The notes: a model not told the origin generated them from the letters alone. 64,000 nucleotides of DNA from Hyposmocoma kahamanoa (GCF_003589595.1 NW_020653750.1:1063562-1127561); one strand, 5' to 3'; counted from the stretch's first letter, positions 11,815-23,400 are shown. Made by a program: numbers and translations.

Positions 11815-13185
11815 ATGCCAAATAATCCTAAATGCTATTTTGGATGTACGGGTGGCGGTAAGTAATTCTCCATGCTACTCTAAACTGTATCTGAGCATGT
11901 AATAGTCTCAAATAAGTAAGACACTGGGCTTGAAATGCTGGTGCAATTAAGAAAGCGGCTCATAAAGAGGCTTTCAAAATAGCGCCTTATAAAAAAATAT
12001 GTTTACTTTTTGTTTTAAGGACTGCACCAATTTCCCGATTGGGCCAAAGACCGACAAACCGAACGATTTAACAAGTGGAAAACGGTGCTTTTACCAGACA
12101 CCCAACAAAAAGGCAATGCATACATATTTAATATGATTCGTCTATGTAATAGACATTTTGAAGACTTACAAATCCAAGACCAGTCACCGACTAACAAGAA
12201 ATGCTGTTCCAACATTACATCTAGGTGCACCATATTTTCTTACTACTTTTTTCCTTTAGGGTACATCTTACAACTGATGTGACGATGATTATTTAAGGCT
12301 TTATTTACATAATGTAATAATCTTTTCTAAATAGCTGTTTTCGCTATTCAATATAAATAACTATTTAGAAAAAAAAAGACTCATTGGAATGTAATATCAT
12401 TTTAAATACCTAATGTGACAGTATGTTCAGATTTAATTTTACACAAAGTGCTCTGTCCCGGCAAGACAGAGCTGGTTTGGGGTCGAATGAATTTTCTTTG
12501 TGTTTCTATTGTAACTTGGTATAAAATAATATAAAAGTAGTGTAGTATTTTCACAAAAAAGCATATGAAAATCATGGTAGTAAAATTATCAAGATTTTTC
12601 AAGAACAACAATATTTGTTGTGAGACCAGTCTGACCATCAATCTGACCACTGGAAAACAATTAGATTTTTCGCCTAGCAGGTTGTTAGGTGTAGATAAAG
12701 ACAGAAGTGATTAAACATATAACTATTAATAATTCCTTACAGAACAAACTTCTGCACCAACAACATTAAATGTGACCACTGCAGCTAATCCTGAGGTATC
12801 TCCAAGTTGTTCACAAAACTCGCCCCATTCTCCAGGAGCTAATGGTGAAAAGGATGAAGATCAAACAATACAATCACTTAAATACCTGATTACACAAACC
12901 AATGAAATATCGCCACCACATTTTACTTGCGAAATTGATTGTTTATTAAATATGACTTCAGAATTCAAAAATAATGAAAATTTATTTGTGTTGCATGCCG
13001 AATCAAAAAAATATGTAACAGGTTATATAATTAAAAAATGCAAATCTAAAATTTTTTTAAATTGTAATTTTTGTAACTATGATTTTTGCCGATCCGAGAT
13101 AGATACTGATTCTTTTAATTACGATGTAGATTACACAAAAAGGTCATTATTTCATCCCAGTGATCTGTTAGTTAGTAGACATTAA
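11815..13185 (+). pseudogene. THAP-domain / P-type transposase-like gene, three exons, one frameshift
   Basis: Exon 1 (11815-11857) starts at ATG and gives MPNNPKCYFGCTGG, then a GTaagt donor. Exon 2 (12020-12224) follows a ttttaAG acceptor in matching phase and gives LHQFPDWAKDRQTERFNKW and later IRLCNRHFEDL. The two cysteines of CYFGC with the CNRH pair form the C-x3-C ... C-x2-H zinc site of a THAP DNA-binding domain. Near 12199-12201 one extra A shifts the frame; just after it the expected NAVPTLHL block appears, ending at a GTgcac donor whose phase fits exon 3. Exon 3 (12743-13185) follows cttacAG and includes KKYVTGYIIKKC and a CNFCNYDFC cysteine pair, like the C-terminal region of THAP9/P transposases, then TAA. 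Further remnants to about 13480 (DFSVITCVKHKT; WCNNVNRILNGKFMKF) show that this stop is premature. It is probably not functional as it stands. Confidence 0.75.
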
Positions 13186-13978
13186 TGAATGAAATGTATT
13201 TTGTTATTGTAGCATGCCTGCGTCAATTTCCCGAATCTCAAAATTTAAAAACAAAAATTAAATTTTACGTGGATTGTGCATGCGATTTTAGTGTAATAAC
13301 TTGTGTTAAACACAAAACTTAATTTATTTTATGAAAAATTTGGGATGTAATGTGAGTGATTATTCACAGTTGGTGTAATAATGTTAATCGGATTCTTAAT
13401 GGAAAATTTATGAAATTCGATGAAAATGATTTGATTAAAAAGCAAGCGTTTGATTATTATAATAAACGAAAAAAATAAAAAAAATAATATCAGATGGTCT
13501 ATTTAGTTTTAGTACGTTTAGATTAGTTGTAAATTGTATGTATGTATGTTTGTAGACACTTTATTGTACCACAAAACAAGTAAATATAAATTAACAACTT
13601 AAAACAAAAGTAATACATGTGTACAAATGCCCCATATTTATCCCATAGAGGGATTTATTCCAACTAACCTTTTTGTACTTAATTGTATTTTTAATAAAAC
13701 AGAATTTCTAACATGTGTCCATGTTTTTTTAACAGAGAAATCAATAATCTTCGTGTGGTCGATTATTTCTGTTTTAAAGTCCCAAGATTATTGATTTTTT
13801 TGTAAATGTATTTAAAATCCCGTGTTTTTAATTAGGCTAAAACAACTAGATCCTCTAACGCCATCTGCTGGATTTTGTAGGAAACGGATGGCGCGACATC
13901 TATGTTTCCCACCTCGTAATTAAAATACCGAACTATAGAGTTGCGTATCTATCTCAAATATATAGTGTATGATCTATG

Positions 13979-13986
13979 CACTAGAC
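13979..13986. repeat. Target-site duplication, right (CACTAGAC)
   Basis: An exact copy of 11097-11104 lies immediately outside the right end of the P-like element; the host repeat continues directly after it (tataattccg). Confidence 0.85.
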
Positions 13987-15335
13987 TATAATTCCGAATT
14001 CACAACGTGGCAATCAAGACTCAACTTGTTTTATTTATTTTTCTTCATGAAAATGCGGAAAAATAATTGAAAACAACGTAATTTTAATAGATTTCATTAT
14101 TACACACTTTTTTGGCAGTTATATTTGTCTCAATGTAAATAATATTAAGTACTTTAACATTATACTACGATAGGACAATTCGGAACATCAAAAAGAAAGA
14201 GATGGCATTATACAGTTCATACAGCGTTATTTTTTTCTTATTTTTAGTAAGGAATAGACAATATTCGGAAATCATTCGTTCTTTCAGTAACTTTAGCAAG
14301 AAAATATTACTTGGTTGATAGGTTTATCATGGTTCAACTATGAGTAATATTATTATAAGCTTACATTAAATTAAGATTGTTTTTTAAAAGGTTATTTATG
14401 GTAGGCCCGGAATAAATTGCTTTTAGCGATTTTAAATTTGTATATTTTAAAAAGCTTTTTTGTTACATAAATAAACTTTGTTATTACTTATGTATAATGT
14501 TTATTGAAATTTAATTTCAGAAATTTTATGTCATTAGTTACTCGTATTATGTTATTCAATTATGTTGTAGAAATATTGCAGTATCTTCTCTCGTGAGACC
14601 ATTTTATAATATTAACAATAAATTTATTTTAGGCCAATGCCCTTAAGATAATAGCGTTAGTTATAAAAAAAAAAACATTAGTACTATGTTAGCATGATTA
14701 CGAATTTTGAAAATTTAATTAAAACTTCAACTACAAAAATCAAAATATTAAAATTAAGAAAATGCACAAATCATTACATAATATACCAGTAGCGATCTCA
14801 ATCCAAAACTTTAAAATTGTTCAGTCAAAACGATAGTTATATTATATTGTAGATTTTGAGTTATAGTAATACGAGTAATTTTGTCGGTCAATATCCTTTA
14901 CTCTTTCGAAATAAGATTCTTCAAAGGTACAAATGAAACCAGTTCGAACTTAACTACATTTCTTAGTATTTTAGAAGGATGTTTGAAATCTTTAAAGTGG
15001 CAGAATTTTAGAGAAAATTCCAAAAAGAAAAATATTACATCAAATGTAGTTTCAGAGCTATGAGTTCATAAATATAAACGAATGCACTTTGATGCAGCAT
15101 GCCCTCGTTCCGCCGGAGATAAAACATTGGGGATGGAGTCAACAGACAGAAAATGTTTAAAATTGAATGTGAAAATGCTAGAGGTTGAAGCCATATTGCA
15201 CGTAGTACGTAACGTTTCTTGCAGTTGTTAATGTTTGATACTAAGTTTTCGTAATTTTAATTCTGTCTTGGTAGCTATATAAATAATATACAGTCTTAAT
15301 TAACTATATTTTATTCTTTAAAAAAACATGTGGAG

Positions 15336-15437
15336 GTACAGGCGGCAGCACATCAAGCTACACATTGATGGATCTCGCTCCGTTCCACAGAGGCAACATT
15401 CGAACAAAAGTTTATACTTGATGTACTGTTCCTGTAC
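15336..15437. repeat. ~100-bp foldback MITE, copy 1
   Basis: The left arm gtacaggcggcagcacatca agctacacattg and the inverted right arm (gtacaggaacagtacatcaa) form a hairpin. Related copies are at 16324-16412 and 58730-58832. Confidence 0.65.
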
Positions 15438-15860
15438 ATAAGCCAACATAGTCAGAGTGATCTTTGTGGTCATAGCTACCTACACAGAAGTGTTCAAATT
15501 GAAACTGATGTTATTAAAGGAAATCTAAACCCTTTTTTCTACATCTATGCTCTATGGTTTAAACGCCCAATTTGTTTATTTTTATATAAAAAGTTAACTC
15601 AGATGCATGTGACAACAACACACAAACACGTTAATTCAATGTAATGATATATTTTAATTGTAATAATAATAATTTAATAATGTGATTTAAGAACATAGCC
15701 TTCTGACTTTGCTGTGCCCTTGTATGGCGTCACATGTATACCACCAATTAACGTACCGTCTTAAAACATTTGAATTCAATTGAAATCGCAAAGCATGTAT
15801 ATCTAAATGCGTATCATTGAAAACATGATAAGTTGTTATACTGCTCAACAAAAAACTCAC

Positions 15861-16044
15861 CAGCAACAGTCATGTGCTTAGTTTGCCTCGCAATCTGAAA
15901 CTTGGGTCCCTCGGTGGAAACCTCACAGCTGTAGGCGGCGCGCGTCGCGATCGGAGGCGGCATCACCTGCACTGTGCAGGAATCGACTTCGCAATTTCCC
16001 CCTTGCACCATGATTCCGGTTACGTTGAATAGCCGAATTGGTGG
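15861..16044 (-). CDS. Beaten path family protein, exon encoding second half of Ig domain 1
   Basis: The minus-strand exon lies between a tgtttgcAG acceptor and a GTgagt donor. It starts in phase 0, matching the end of the 27022-27188 exon, and leaves one nucleotide for the 9173-9312 exon. The peptide begins PPIRLFNVTGIMVQGG, carries the extra cysteine pair NCEVDSC typical of Beat Ig1, and contains the Ig strand AAYSCEVSTEGPKF with the conserved Y-x-C, ending KHMTVA. The order of these features matches the Beat family, whose first Ig domain contacts Side proteins. It is GC-richer than the surrounding DNA, as expected of coding sequence. Paralogue number cannot be given. Confidence 0.9.
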
Positions 16045-16323
16045 CTGCAAACATTTGGATTGTTAAAAACTGTACTACTTACTTCACATAGCGATCTCAG
16101 CAACAAAGTAATGTGTTGAAAAAAATGACGACCAAATTTACGAGGGCTAGAGAACAATCATAACAAGAGGAAAAAAGGACTTATTTCGCGCTAATTTCTA
16201 GTTAAGTAATTTTTTTAGTATCTGTCTCTATCTTTGGTTACATTACATATCGAAGTCAACAGGAACGTGGCTTAAAACAAGATCGAGACACAGTTTTATA
16301 AACCATACAGTTCCGCAAGGAAT

Positions 16324-16412
16324 ATACGGACAACGGCACATCAGACTACACATTTTTGTTCGATAAACGGAACAAGATACGTCAATGTGTAGCTTGATGT
16401 GCTGGCATGTAC
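16324..16412. repeat. ~90-bp foldback MITE, copy 2
   Basis: Begins tacggacaacggcacatcag and ends cttgatgtgctggcatgtac, nearly inverted copies. Strongly similar to 58730-58832 in both arms. Confidence 0.7.
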
Positions 16413-16587
16413 AATGAAAGATTGGATGGAAAGATTGGAAAACTGTCTAATTTATTAATAAAAATTGTTTTTTGAAATTAAAATGTTAAAATAATTTGAA
16501 AAGACGACCTTAGACAGTTTTATATATTATTTAATATTAGCGCACAGCAACCGCGTTACCATCGCGGGGAAGAGCCGCGGACTGCAT

Positions 16588-16790
16588 CCCACAAACACAC
16601 TAAGGGTCGTATTCTAGAACTCTACTCAATGCTCAGGTCAGGACTTGAGTATGATTCAAAGCACTAGAAATCATACTCAAGTCCTTGCCATTAGGGTCGT
16701 ATTTCCAGCGCTTGAAATCATACTCAAGTCTGCTCAAATCCTGACTTGAGCATTGAGTAGAGTTCTGCAATACGACTCTTAGTTTGTGGG
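16588..16790. repeat. ~203-bp foldback element with ~70-bp arms
   Basis: The left arm starts cccacaaac and contains aactctactcaatgctca; the right arm is its inverted copy, ending agtttgtggg. The centre repeats aatcatactcaagtc twice more, so part of the arm is duplicated internally. No open frame. Confidence 0.75.
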
Positions 16791-18078
16791 AGCGAGCCCT
16801 AAGTAAAGCGAATTCTACCTATTATAATTTTATAATTCAGTTTGTTTGCAATTATATTTGTGTACTGAAATTGGTCTGTAAATACAACAGGTTCAAAACA
16901 ATGTTTTCAATGTTTTAGATATATAATTTGAGTTACCGAAGAAAGTAGAATTGAAATCACGGCTTGTTACCCCATGTTTTATCATTAAATTGATCATCCC
17001 AATGCGAATACTTTATATACCTAATTAAATTCAATAACAAAAAACTGTAAACATATAAAAATAAAATGTCACGTAAATATTTAACGTGAAACGTGAAAAA
17101 AGTGCACACACATATATATCTTATTATTGTTAATAAATGTAAACGCTATTTAATAATCACAATCACAATATGTTTTCATTTTGTCACCACCCTTCAATAT
17201 CTGCGTATGACAACGGGCGGCGGCATCGCCGAACATCAAAGGTGTTGCGCTGCAGTAGAGAAGATATTCTAATACTTGTGACGAAGGCGTATCTGGCGAG
17301 TCCGGCCCAAAGTTGTCACGTGATCATTTAAACCGACGAAAAAAAAGCTAGGTGAATACACCTGATATGCTAAATTTCCAAATGCCTTACATATAATAAG
17401 TGTAACATTTAAGCATTTTGATTTATTCGTAAAAAGCAGAGATGTATTTAGTTTCTATTAAGTATGTCTTTTTGATATTATGCGTCAATTTTAATTAAAC
17501 TCAACGTTTGGTTGGTGAACAGGGAATATTCTCAAATCTAAACTGGGTCATAGAAGATTTCAATAGGGAATTCGGTTGTGCAACACCTATACGAATTACC
17601 GGCACAATGGTATATTGAATCTACTTATGCCTCTTACAATAGTAACTAAAGGAAACACTAAAAATGTCAGGCACTCACTGATACAGTTATTTTCGTAAAC
17701 AAAAACTACATCAACAAAAATAAATAGCATAATACTGCCCACTACGGTACTTCACACTTCTATCGTTCACCACAGAGACGAAACAATCTACCTTTCTCGC
17801 TTCCACCTGTTCTTTGCTAATTACTCTAACTCAGTCTCAATCAAGTCGACGTGCCATATAAATTCGCGTAATTGAAACGTTACGGTTCTTGATCGCTTTA
17901 ACATAGAAGTGAAAGAGACAGTTGCTCAGTAGGCAGTATTTTGCCATGGCTAGCGAAGTCTGTGTTATTTTGCTGAATTTTTCGTCGAACAAAACAGTCA
18001 GAAGTTTTATATGTGCAAATAGGCACGGTAACATTGAGAGAAAAAATAATTAAGCAATTCACGTGTTATTGATGTCTA

Positions 18079-18386
18079 TTAAAGCGGTTACACACGACGA
18101 CTTTTAGTAGCGATGCAGTCGCTAATCGTCTACCTTTACACACACGCGCGACCTTAAGCAGCGATGCAAACGCGCGACTGCATCGATACAAACGCGGAAC
18201 TGCATCGGTACAAACGCGCGATTACATCGCTACACTTGTGTTTTATAAGCGATTGCATGAACGTACACGCGCGTCTGAATCGATACAATCGCCTATAAAT
18301 CGCAAGTGTAACGATAAAATCGCGCATTTCACGACGCGCGTTTGCATTGGCGCTGTTAAAAATCACCGTATATAACCACTCTTAGT
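18079..18386. mobile_element. MITE with internal minisatellite, copy 1
   Basis: The ends are inverted: the left has ggttacacacgacgactttt and the right, read on the other strand, has gagtggttatatacggtgat. Between them are ~18-22-bp units like gatgcaaacgcgcgactgca. A second internal end-like block (ttacacacacgcgcgacctt) at 18136 suggests nesting or internal duplication. Related copies at 29130-29425 and 39031-39395. Confidence 0.7.
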
Positions 18387-18659
18387 GTTCTATGAATCAC
18401 CATTCTATGCCACTTAAATCAATACATGTTCTACATTAATCTATGAGAACAGCCATTGACAGCATTACAAGTATTGGGCCATTGCAATTTATCAAATTAA
18501 TGTGCACTCACTTTGGTTGCATATACGGCTCATTACGAGCTCTTTACAATCTATTGGCACGCGTCAATGCCGTTAAAATTGACCACAGAATGACTCTTGT
18601 TGTATAATCACGTTAATACGTTCATATATACATACGTAGCGAAATTAGTATTGTAATAA

Positions 18660-18740
18660 TACAACATCACTGCGGGACACGGGTCTTTTCTCAGGCCAGG
18701 GTTTAGGCCACACGTTTTCGGAGGGTTGCGAATCTTCTTC
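18660..18740 (-). repeat. RTE-type LINE 3' UTR fragment
   Basis: The minus strand carries ggcctaaaccctgg and gacccgtgtcccgcag, the same tail as at 9585-9650. Confidence 0.5.
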
Positions 18741-20220
18741 GACATGCAGGTTTTGTCACAAGGTTTTTCTTACTCAAAAAGCTTATGGTAAATGTCAAAT
18801 GAAATTTCGCACACAAATGTTCTCAGGAAATATTATAAGATTGCAAATTTGAGACTAAATATATTTCGTTTCATATTTTCCATAAAAACTTAATTTACAT
18901 TTTGCTTTGTGTATGTAGATCAACTAAAGCGCCTGTGGTCAATGTCATATTTAATGTACGGGAGCAATTATCGTTACAATTTTGGATGTTTCTAGTTTTA
19001 TTTTTTTTAATGATTGATGTCATTTTATTCATTAGATAATGTATTTTCGATATCAGCTTAAAGGTTTTTGATATCTCTTACATTTACGAAATAATTTCTA
19101 CTACACCCTGTACATCAGTGCATGTAATTGTACTTTACCATACACGAGCGTTTATTCATTAGTGGTAGCGAATGGAATTTCATGAAATTGGCACGCTAGA
19201 CAACATTAGCACTGTCGGCCACAGCTAAACAAATTATACAAGTTGTTAAACTTCTTTATTAGTATTATTTTTATATGTAAAGCTTAATATTTGGCTGTTT
19301 GTCTTTATTTTGGAAAAAGAAAAAAACAATGGAAGTGCCTTCAGCTTCGATTACTATCAAAACCGCTGTCGCCAAAACTCACATAATCCTATGTAAAACA
19401 ATATGGCTTCTTGATACTGATTGGTCGTAGTTTCTAATTTTATTTTAAAAAATGTAACAAGTAATGCATTGGAATGATTGTATTAAAACTTTACCCAGTT
19501 GGCATATCGTTGAAAGTTTATTATAGTAAGGAAGTATATTATAGTTTATATCGAAATTTCATTGAATTTGCTGCCATATCTAGCGGCAATAGCTGAAAGA
19601 CTATGAGACGCCGAACGATTAACGTTCTCTAAAAAAAGTCAATCATATTGCAGCGGTATGAGGTTTACTTTCGTTTCTTATAACAAAAATCTATTATGTT
19701 AAACAGAAAAAGAAAATTTAATAAAATCAATTAAAATGGTGGTTACGAAATACCACCATGGATAATATTACAGGTGTGACTATCATTTTTGCACTCTAAA
19801 GTAGCAAATAAAGCATTTATCCACAATTTTCGAGGTTTTGCGTGAGATAATTGACACGACCATAATATAAAAAACTAAAATGGCGGACTGAGCTCAAGTA
19901 TCCGGAACTGTGCGTACTGTTGGCACACGTGTCCCGCCCTCTAAGCACTTCTACTATACTTATTGTTCAGTGGTCTTTATGGTAAGTACCCTAACTAGGT
20001 ACTTCGAATTTCAATAAGTGAATACGGATGTGATTATCCATTATCTCTGAATCTGAATACGGATGTGAAAATCCTTTGTCTGTTTCTGATTTATGGTTAT
20101 AAAATTATTTCGGACATCCGATTGTTCGATTAAGAGAGTCACCACACTCATCGACACGGAAACGCATTAAGGCGGTCAGAAAAGGCTTTATGTCCAAATA
20201 ATAAGAAAAAGACTTTTGTA

Positions 20221-20440
20221 TTTTTAACCATCTTTCAAAAAGGAGGAGTTTCTTAACTGTATTTTTTTGTGTGTATGTTACGCGATTACTCCGACATTTG
20301 TGAACCGATTAAAATGATTCTTTTTTGTTAGAAAGGATGTATCTCAGTAGTGGTTCTATTCAAATTTGAAGAAAATATTCCACTTCTAAGCGTGTCAAAT
20401 TAAGGGATGAATTCGGTTCGATTTCAATAAAACTTGCAAA
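20221..20440 (+). repeat. Dispersed repeat H, copy 2
   Basis: Contains aaaaaggaggagtttctt, gtgaaccgattaaaatgatt and ttccacttctaagcgtgtca in the order seen in the inverted copies at 32563-32790 and 32925-33095. Confidence 0.65.
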
Positions 20441-20584
20441 TAGATATAATTCCATAAACTTTTGAGGTTGGTTTTTTATAAAAAAAAAAAATATTCATGT
20501 CGCGCGCGGGCCGAGCACAAGAGAAACGCACAACGTCTTTTTCGTTATTGTATGGACATAAACTTCGAAAAACTGAGAGGTGTA

Positions 20585-20650
20585 AGCCCGGATTCGAAAC
20601 CACGACACTCTGCTTGAGAGGCGGTAAATCAAACCGTTACCACACTAGTA
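20585..20650 (-). repeat. tRNA-like SINE head
   Basis: On the minus strand tggtaacggttt (box A-like) is followed by gtttcgaatccgg (box B). The preceding poly-A run and GC-rich block at 20490-20560 may belong to it. No acceptor-stem complement was seen, so this is SINE-derived and not a tRNA gene. Confidence 0.5.
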
Positions 20651-21097
20651 AATTATATTTTAAATAAATCAGGAATTTATTTTAACATTCATTTCAAATT
20701 GAATACATTCACCCAAAATCTTTATTGCTTCAATCAACTTTAGTGAACGTACCGACAATAAATCTGAAATTTATTTTTCGATATCTCAACTAACATATTA
20801 AATGGAAAGATACTCCGTCCCTTTTTAGCAAAACGATCATTAGAAGGTATGTTGCTTGCGCTATTACGGTCGTGACGTCACAAAGAAGGATTGCCGTTTC
20901 CGTGTGGGTCGTTAAAAAATACTGTATGCAACACAATTGGAAATTCGTTTTCCAATACTCTGATTTAGTGCTGAGGCGGTGATGATCTGGTCCTGGAGCG
21001 TTAAATGAACCTAACCTTTGATAAATTAGGTTCATTCATTCGTTCGCAAGTATCAAAAACTTTCACAGTTATGTTTGAAGCAACTTGCAGTATGTAT

Positions 21098-21245
21098 CGA
21101 GTTCTTAGGTTTTCGCGATTGTTACACATGGGAAATGAAACTATTTTTCCGGATTTAAATCGCGTATATTTGTTTTTTCAAACCAACCGACGTTTCGGGC
21201 CCTTTACAGGTCCCATGGTCACGGTTGACCATGTTGGTTGCAGTA
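21098..21245. repeat. Foldback family F, half-element copy
   Basis: Contains ggttttcgcgattgttacac, ccggatttaaatcgcgtata and gacgtttcgggccctttaca. The same blocks occur at 24240-24345, 54155-54415 and 61018-61100, often as both arms of an inverted repeat. Confidence 0.65.
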
Positions 21246-22629
21246 TGTAATTAAGAACTTTCAGAATTAATGAATGAAAAATTTCTGCAGTCAGTATATT
21301 GTGTTGGGAGTTCCATTCCATCAAGTAGGAACAGGGGTAAACAAGAGGCGTCAGCTTACGCCAAAATCATTACACAGGTAATGTTTTTGAAATATCTAAT
21401 ATATCTTCGCCTAACATGGCAAAATTACTTAGCAATAGATCCAAACGGTATATCATATGCGATTTGTATCCTTTTATTTTTCTGCTTTGATCTGTCTGAG
21501 TTTCATAAGGATCAAAGCACTGGTTTTCACGTTTCAGAAGACAGAAAAGTAACTCAAATTTTTCATCGTATTTTATAAGCGAGAAAAATGTACTTAATTC
21601 CCTAAAGTCAAGTTTAAGTGCTTCAGTAATTTTACCTCTCAGGCAACTGTACTTTCTACGAAAGTCAAAATTTTATTTGCCAATTCCCAAGAATAATACT
21701 TTAAAAAGTTGCTTTGTTACTTTCTTGAATATTATTCACTGCGTATTTATAGCACTCCTGTATATTTTGAGTACACGAGGCTTTATTTTCTCTCTTCTTG
21801 GCATAATCCTCTTCTCAAGATAACGAGTATTAATGGAATGTTAAGCGTTACCGTGCGGGCTATGGGTACGATTAATAGTTCCGGATATAGAGCGGTAATG
21901 GTAAAGGAAAGTCACGTAGGTATTATTCATGAGTATAAATCATGTGGTATAAATGTGCACCGTATTATTACAATGTGTGAAGAAACGGAAGACTTAGAAA
22001 GATTTTTTTAAATAACAGATACTACATTTGAATTTGGTTATAGTTAGAGTTTTTTGGCAAACCTGGCATTTTAGGAGACAAAACTTTTGTTATTGTCTGT
22101 ACAATCGTTCAGGCAAAGACATTACTTCCAAGTTTGTTTCTGCATGATATGAATTTTCTTTTACTTTTGATTCAATTGACAAACCACGGTACAAATATCT
22201 TCTTTCACTAAAGCAGAAAAAGTGCTAATTATTGTATCGGTACGGATATTCAAACGTAAATGCTCACATTGGTTATTTGACAAACAATCCCGAGACACAG
22301 GTCTCTTATAATTTGTGCCTGATTTCGAATATATTGAAATAATACTTGTTATCGAGGACAACGAAGGGAACGGCTGTTTAGGTAGGAAAAGGTGTATTAT
22401 TAGAAAGGAAAAACATACAGTAAGAAACAGCAGTGGAAGCACGCAGACAAGAAAAGGACATAGAGGCGAAGTGTTAAACATAGACTAATTACACATCCAA
22501 AAACTATAAAGAGGGTCTGACCTAGACATCGCCCTCCTCGTAAACTAGCAGTTTACCTTAAGTAGTAGGCCGGGACAGACCCTAGTACTATGCTAAAACT
22601 ATACAATGCAAAAAAAAAACAAATAACTT

Positions 22630-23400
22630 AGTCACTAAAATTAACGTCCTGCGTTGCGAGCTTCCTGACTGGACGTCTTAATATCCCACCAGCCGTCCGT
22701 CCTGCTCGTCCGCTACCCTGACAATGTGGTCTCGACCAGGGTGGACCTTGACAATCGTGCCCTTAGGCCACACTCCTCGCGGTAAGTTACCATCGCATAT
22801 CACGACGATATCGCCGATCTTTAAATTTTTGATATACGTGTATTGTGTCCCCTTCTTGGGTTCAGTAACGGCAAATACTCCCATACTCCCGCACGCATCG
22901 ATTCCAGAAATAATCTGTGAGTCTCGCTGCTTTTTTCCCATTGGACCGTCGTACCAGGTCGTTGTCCGTGAGATCGACTGGTCCGAGGAGTGAAAATTAT
23001 TGGCCCAGGAGGAAATGATTAGGCGTTAGTGCTGGAGCATCCCGTGACTCAACAGACACATGCGTCAGCGGTCGTGAATTTATTACGCCTTCCGCCTCGA
23101 GTAGTAGTGTGTGCAAGACCTCCCCCCGAGTCGCTCTCTCCTTTAGTGTTGCCGCAAGAGTTTGTTTGAGGCATCCGACGCTCCCAAACTCCACCTACAG
23201 AGGGCGCTGACGGAGATAGGAAGTGCCACTCGATCTCTCTGCCAGCTGCAAAGTCTGCGATAGTCGGCTGGTGCGACTTCCACTCCCTCTAAATCTCGCG
23301 GCTGGCGCCAACAAAGACGGTCGTATTGTCGGAATAAATCTGCTTCAGACATCCTCATGTCAGTTAATAGGCATTATTTAGGTATGCAGAGTGAATACGC
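22630..23400 (-). pseudogene. BEL/Pao LTR retrotransposon, 3' end of pol (integrase and tail)
   Basis: Three minus-strand frames join into the end of a BEL/Pao polyprotein. The upstream segment has IYSDNTTVFVGASREI and IEWHFLSPSAP, then GGVWE, carrying the second Asp and the Glu of the integrase DDE triad. A frameshift leads to SVGCLKQTLAATLKERA and VINSRPLTHVSVESRD, then ALTPNHFLLGQ (23194-22997). The last segment (22941-22678) has LKIGDIVVICDGNLPRGVWP and VHPGRDHIVRV, then after one more shift GILRRPVRKLA. These are hallmark BEL/Pao motifs. At least two frameshifts and an in-frame stop make it dead. The flanking LTR could not be delimited. Confidence 0.85.

Larger units (their letters stand above)
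11105..13978 (+). mobile_element. P-like (THAP-domain) DNA transposon, internally deleted
   Basis: The element is delimited by exact 8-bp flanking duplications and by comparison with an empty site 17 kb away. Both ends begin with CA when read inward (CAGGGGCGTG and CATAGATCAT), but the terminal inverted repeat is weak. Inside is a plus-strand gene with a THAP zinc finger split over two exons and a third exon resembling the C-terminus of THAP9/P-type transposases. The catalytic RNase H-like core is absent, so it is a deletion derivative. 11105-11560, 12240-12740 and 13540-13978 are non-coding. Confidence 0.8.
10649..14408. mobile_element. 878-bp terminal-inverted-repeat element, copy 1, split by a P-like insertion
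   Basis: The left end GGGGGTCTACCACAA and the right end (reverse complement GGGCCTACCATAA) are imperfect terminal inverted repeats. Removing the inserted 2874 bp plus one 8-bp duplication leaves 878 bp, the same length as the uninterrupted copy at 28084-28961, to which both halves align throughout. It has no open frame, so it is a non-autonomous DNA element of undetermined superfamily. Confidence 0.8.
9313..15860 (-). other. Beat gene intron (6548 bp)
   Basis: Flanked by a matching donor and acceptor in compatible phase. It is packed with mobile DNA: an antisense RTE tail near 9585-9650, a decayed IS630/Tc1-like transposon, an RTE tail, and an 878-bp inverted-repeat element split by a P-like transposon. 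14409-15335 holds nothing I can name. Confidence 0.8.

Noticed and set aside
21270..22011. Two ~100-codon plus-strand frames
   Set aside because: No motif, hydrophobic AT-driven composition, inside an intron on the opposite strand.
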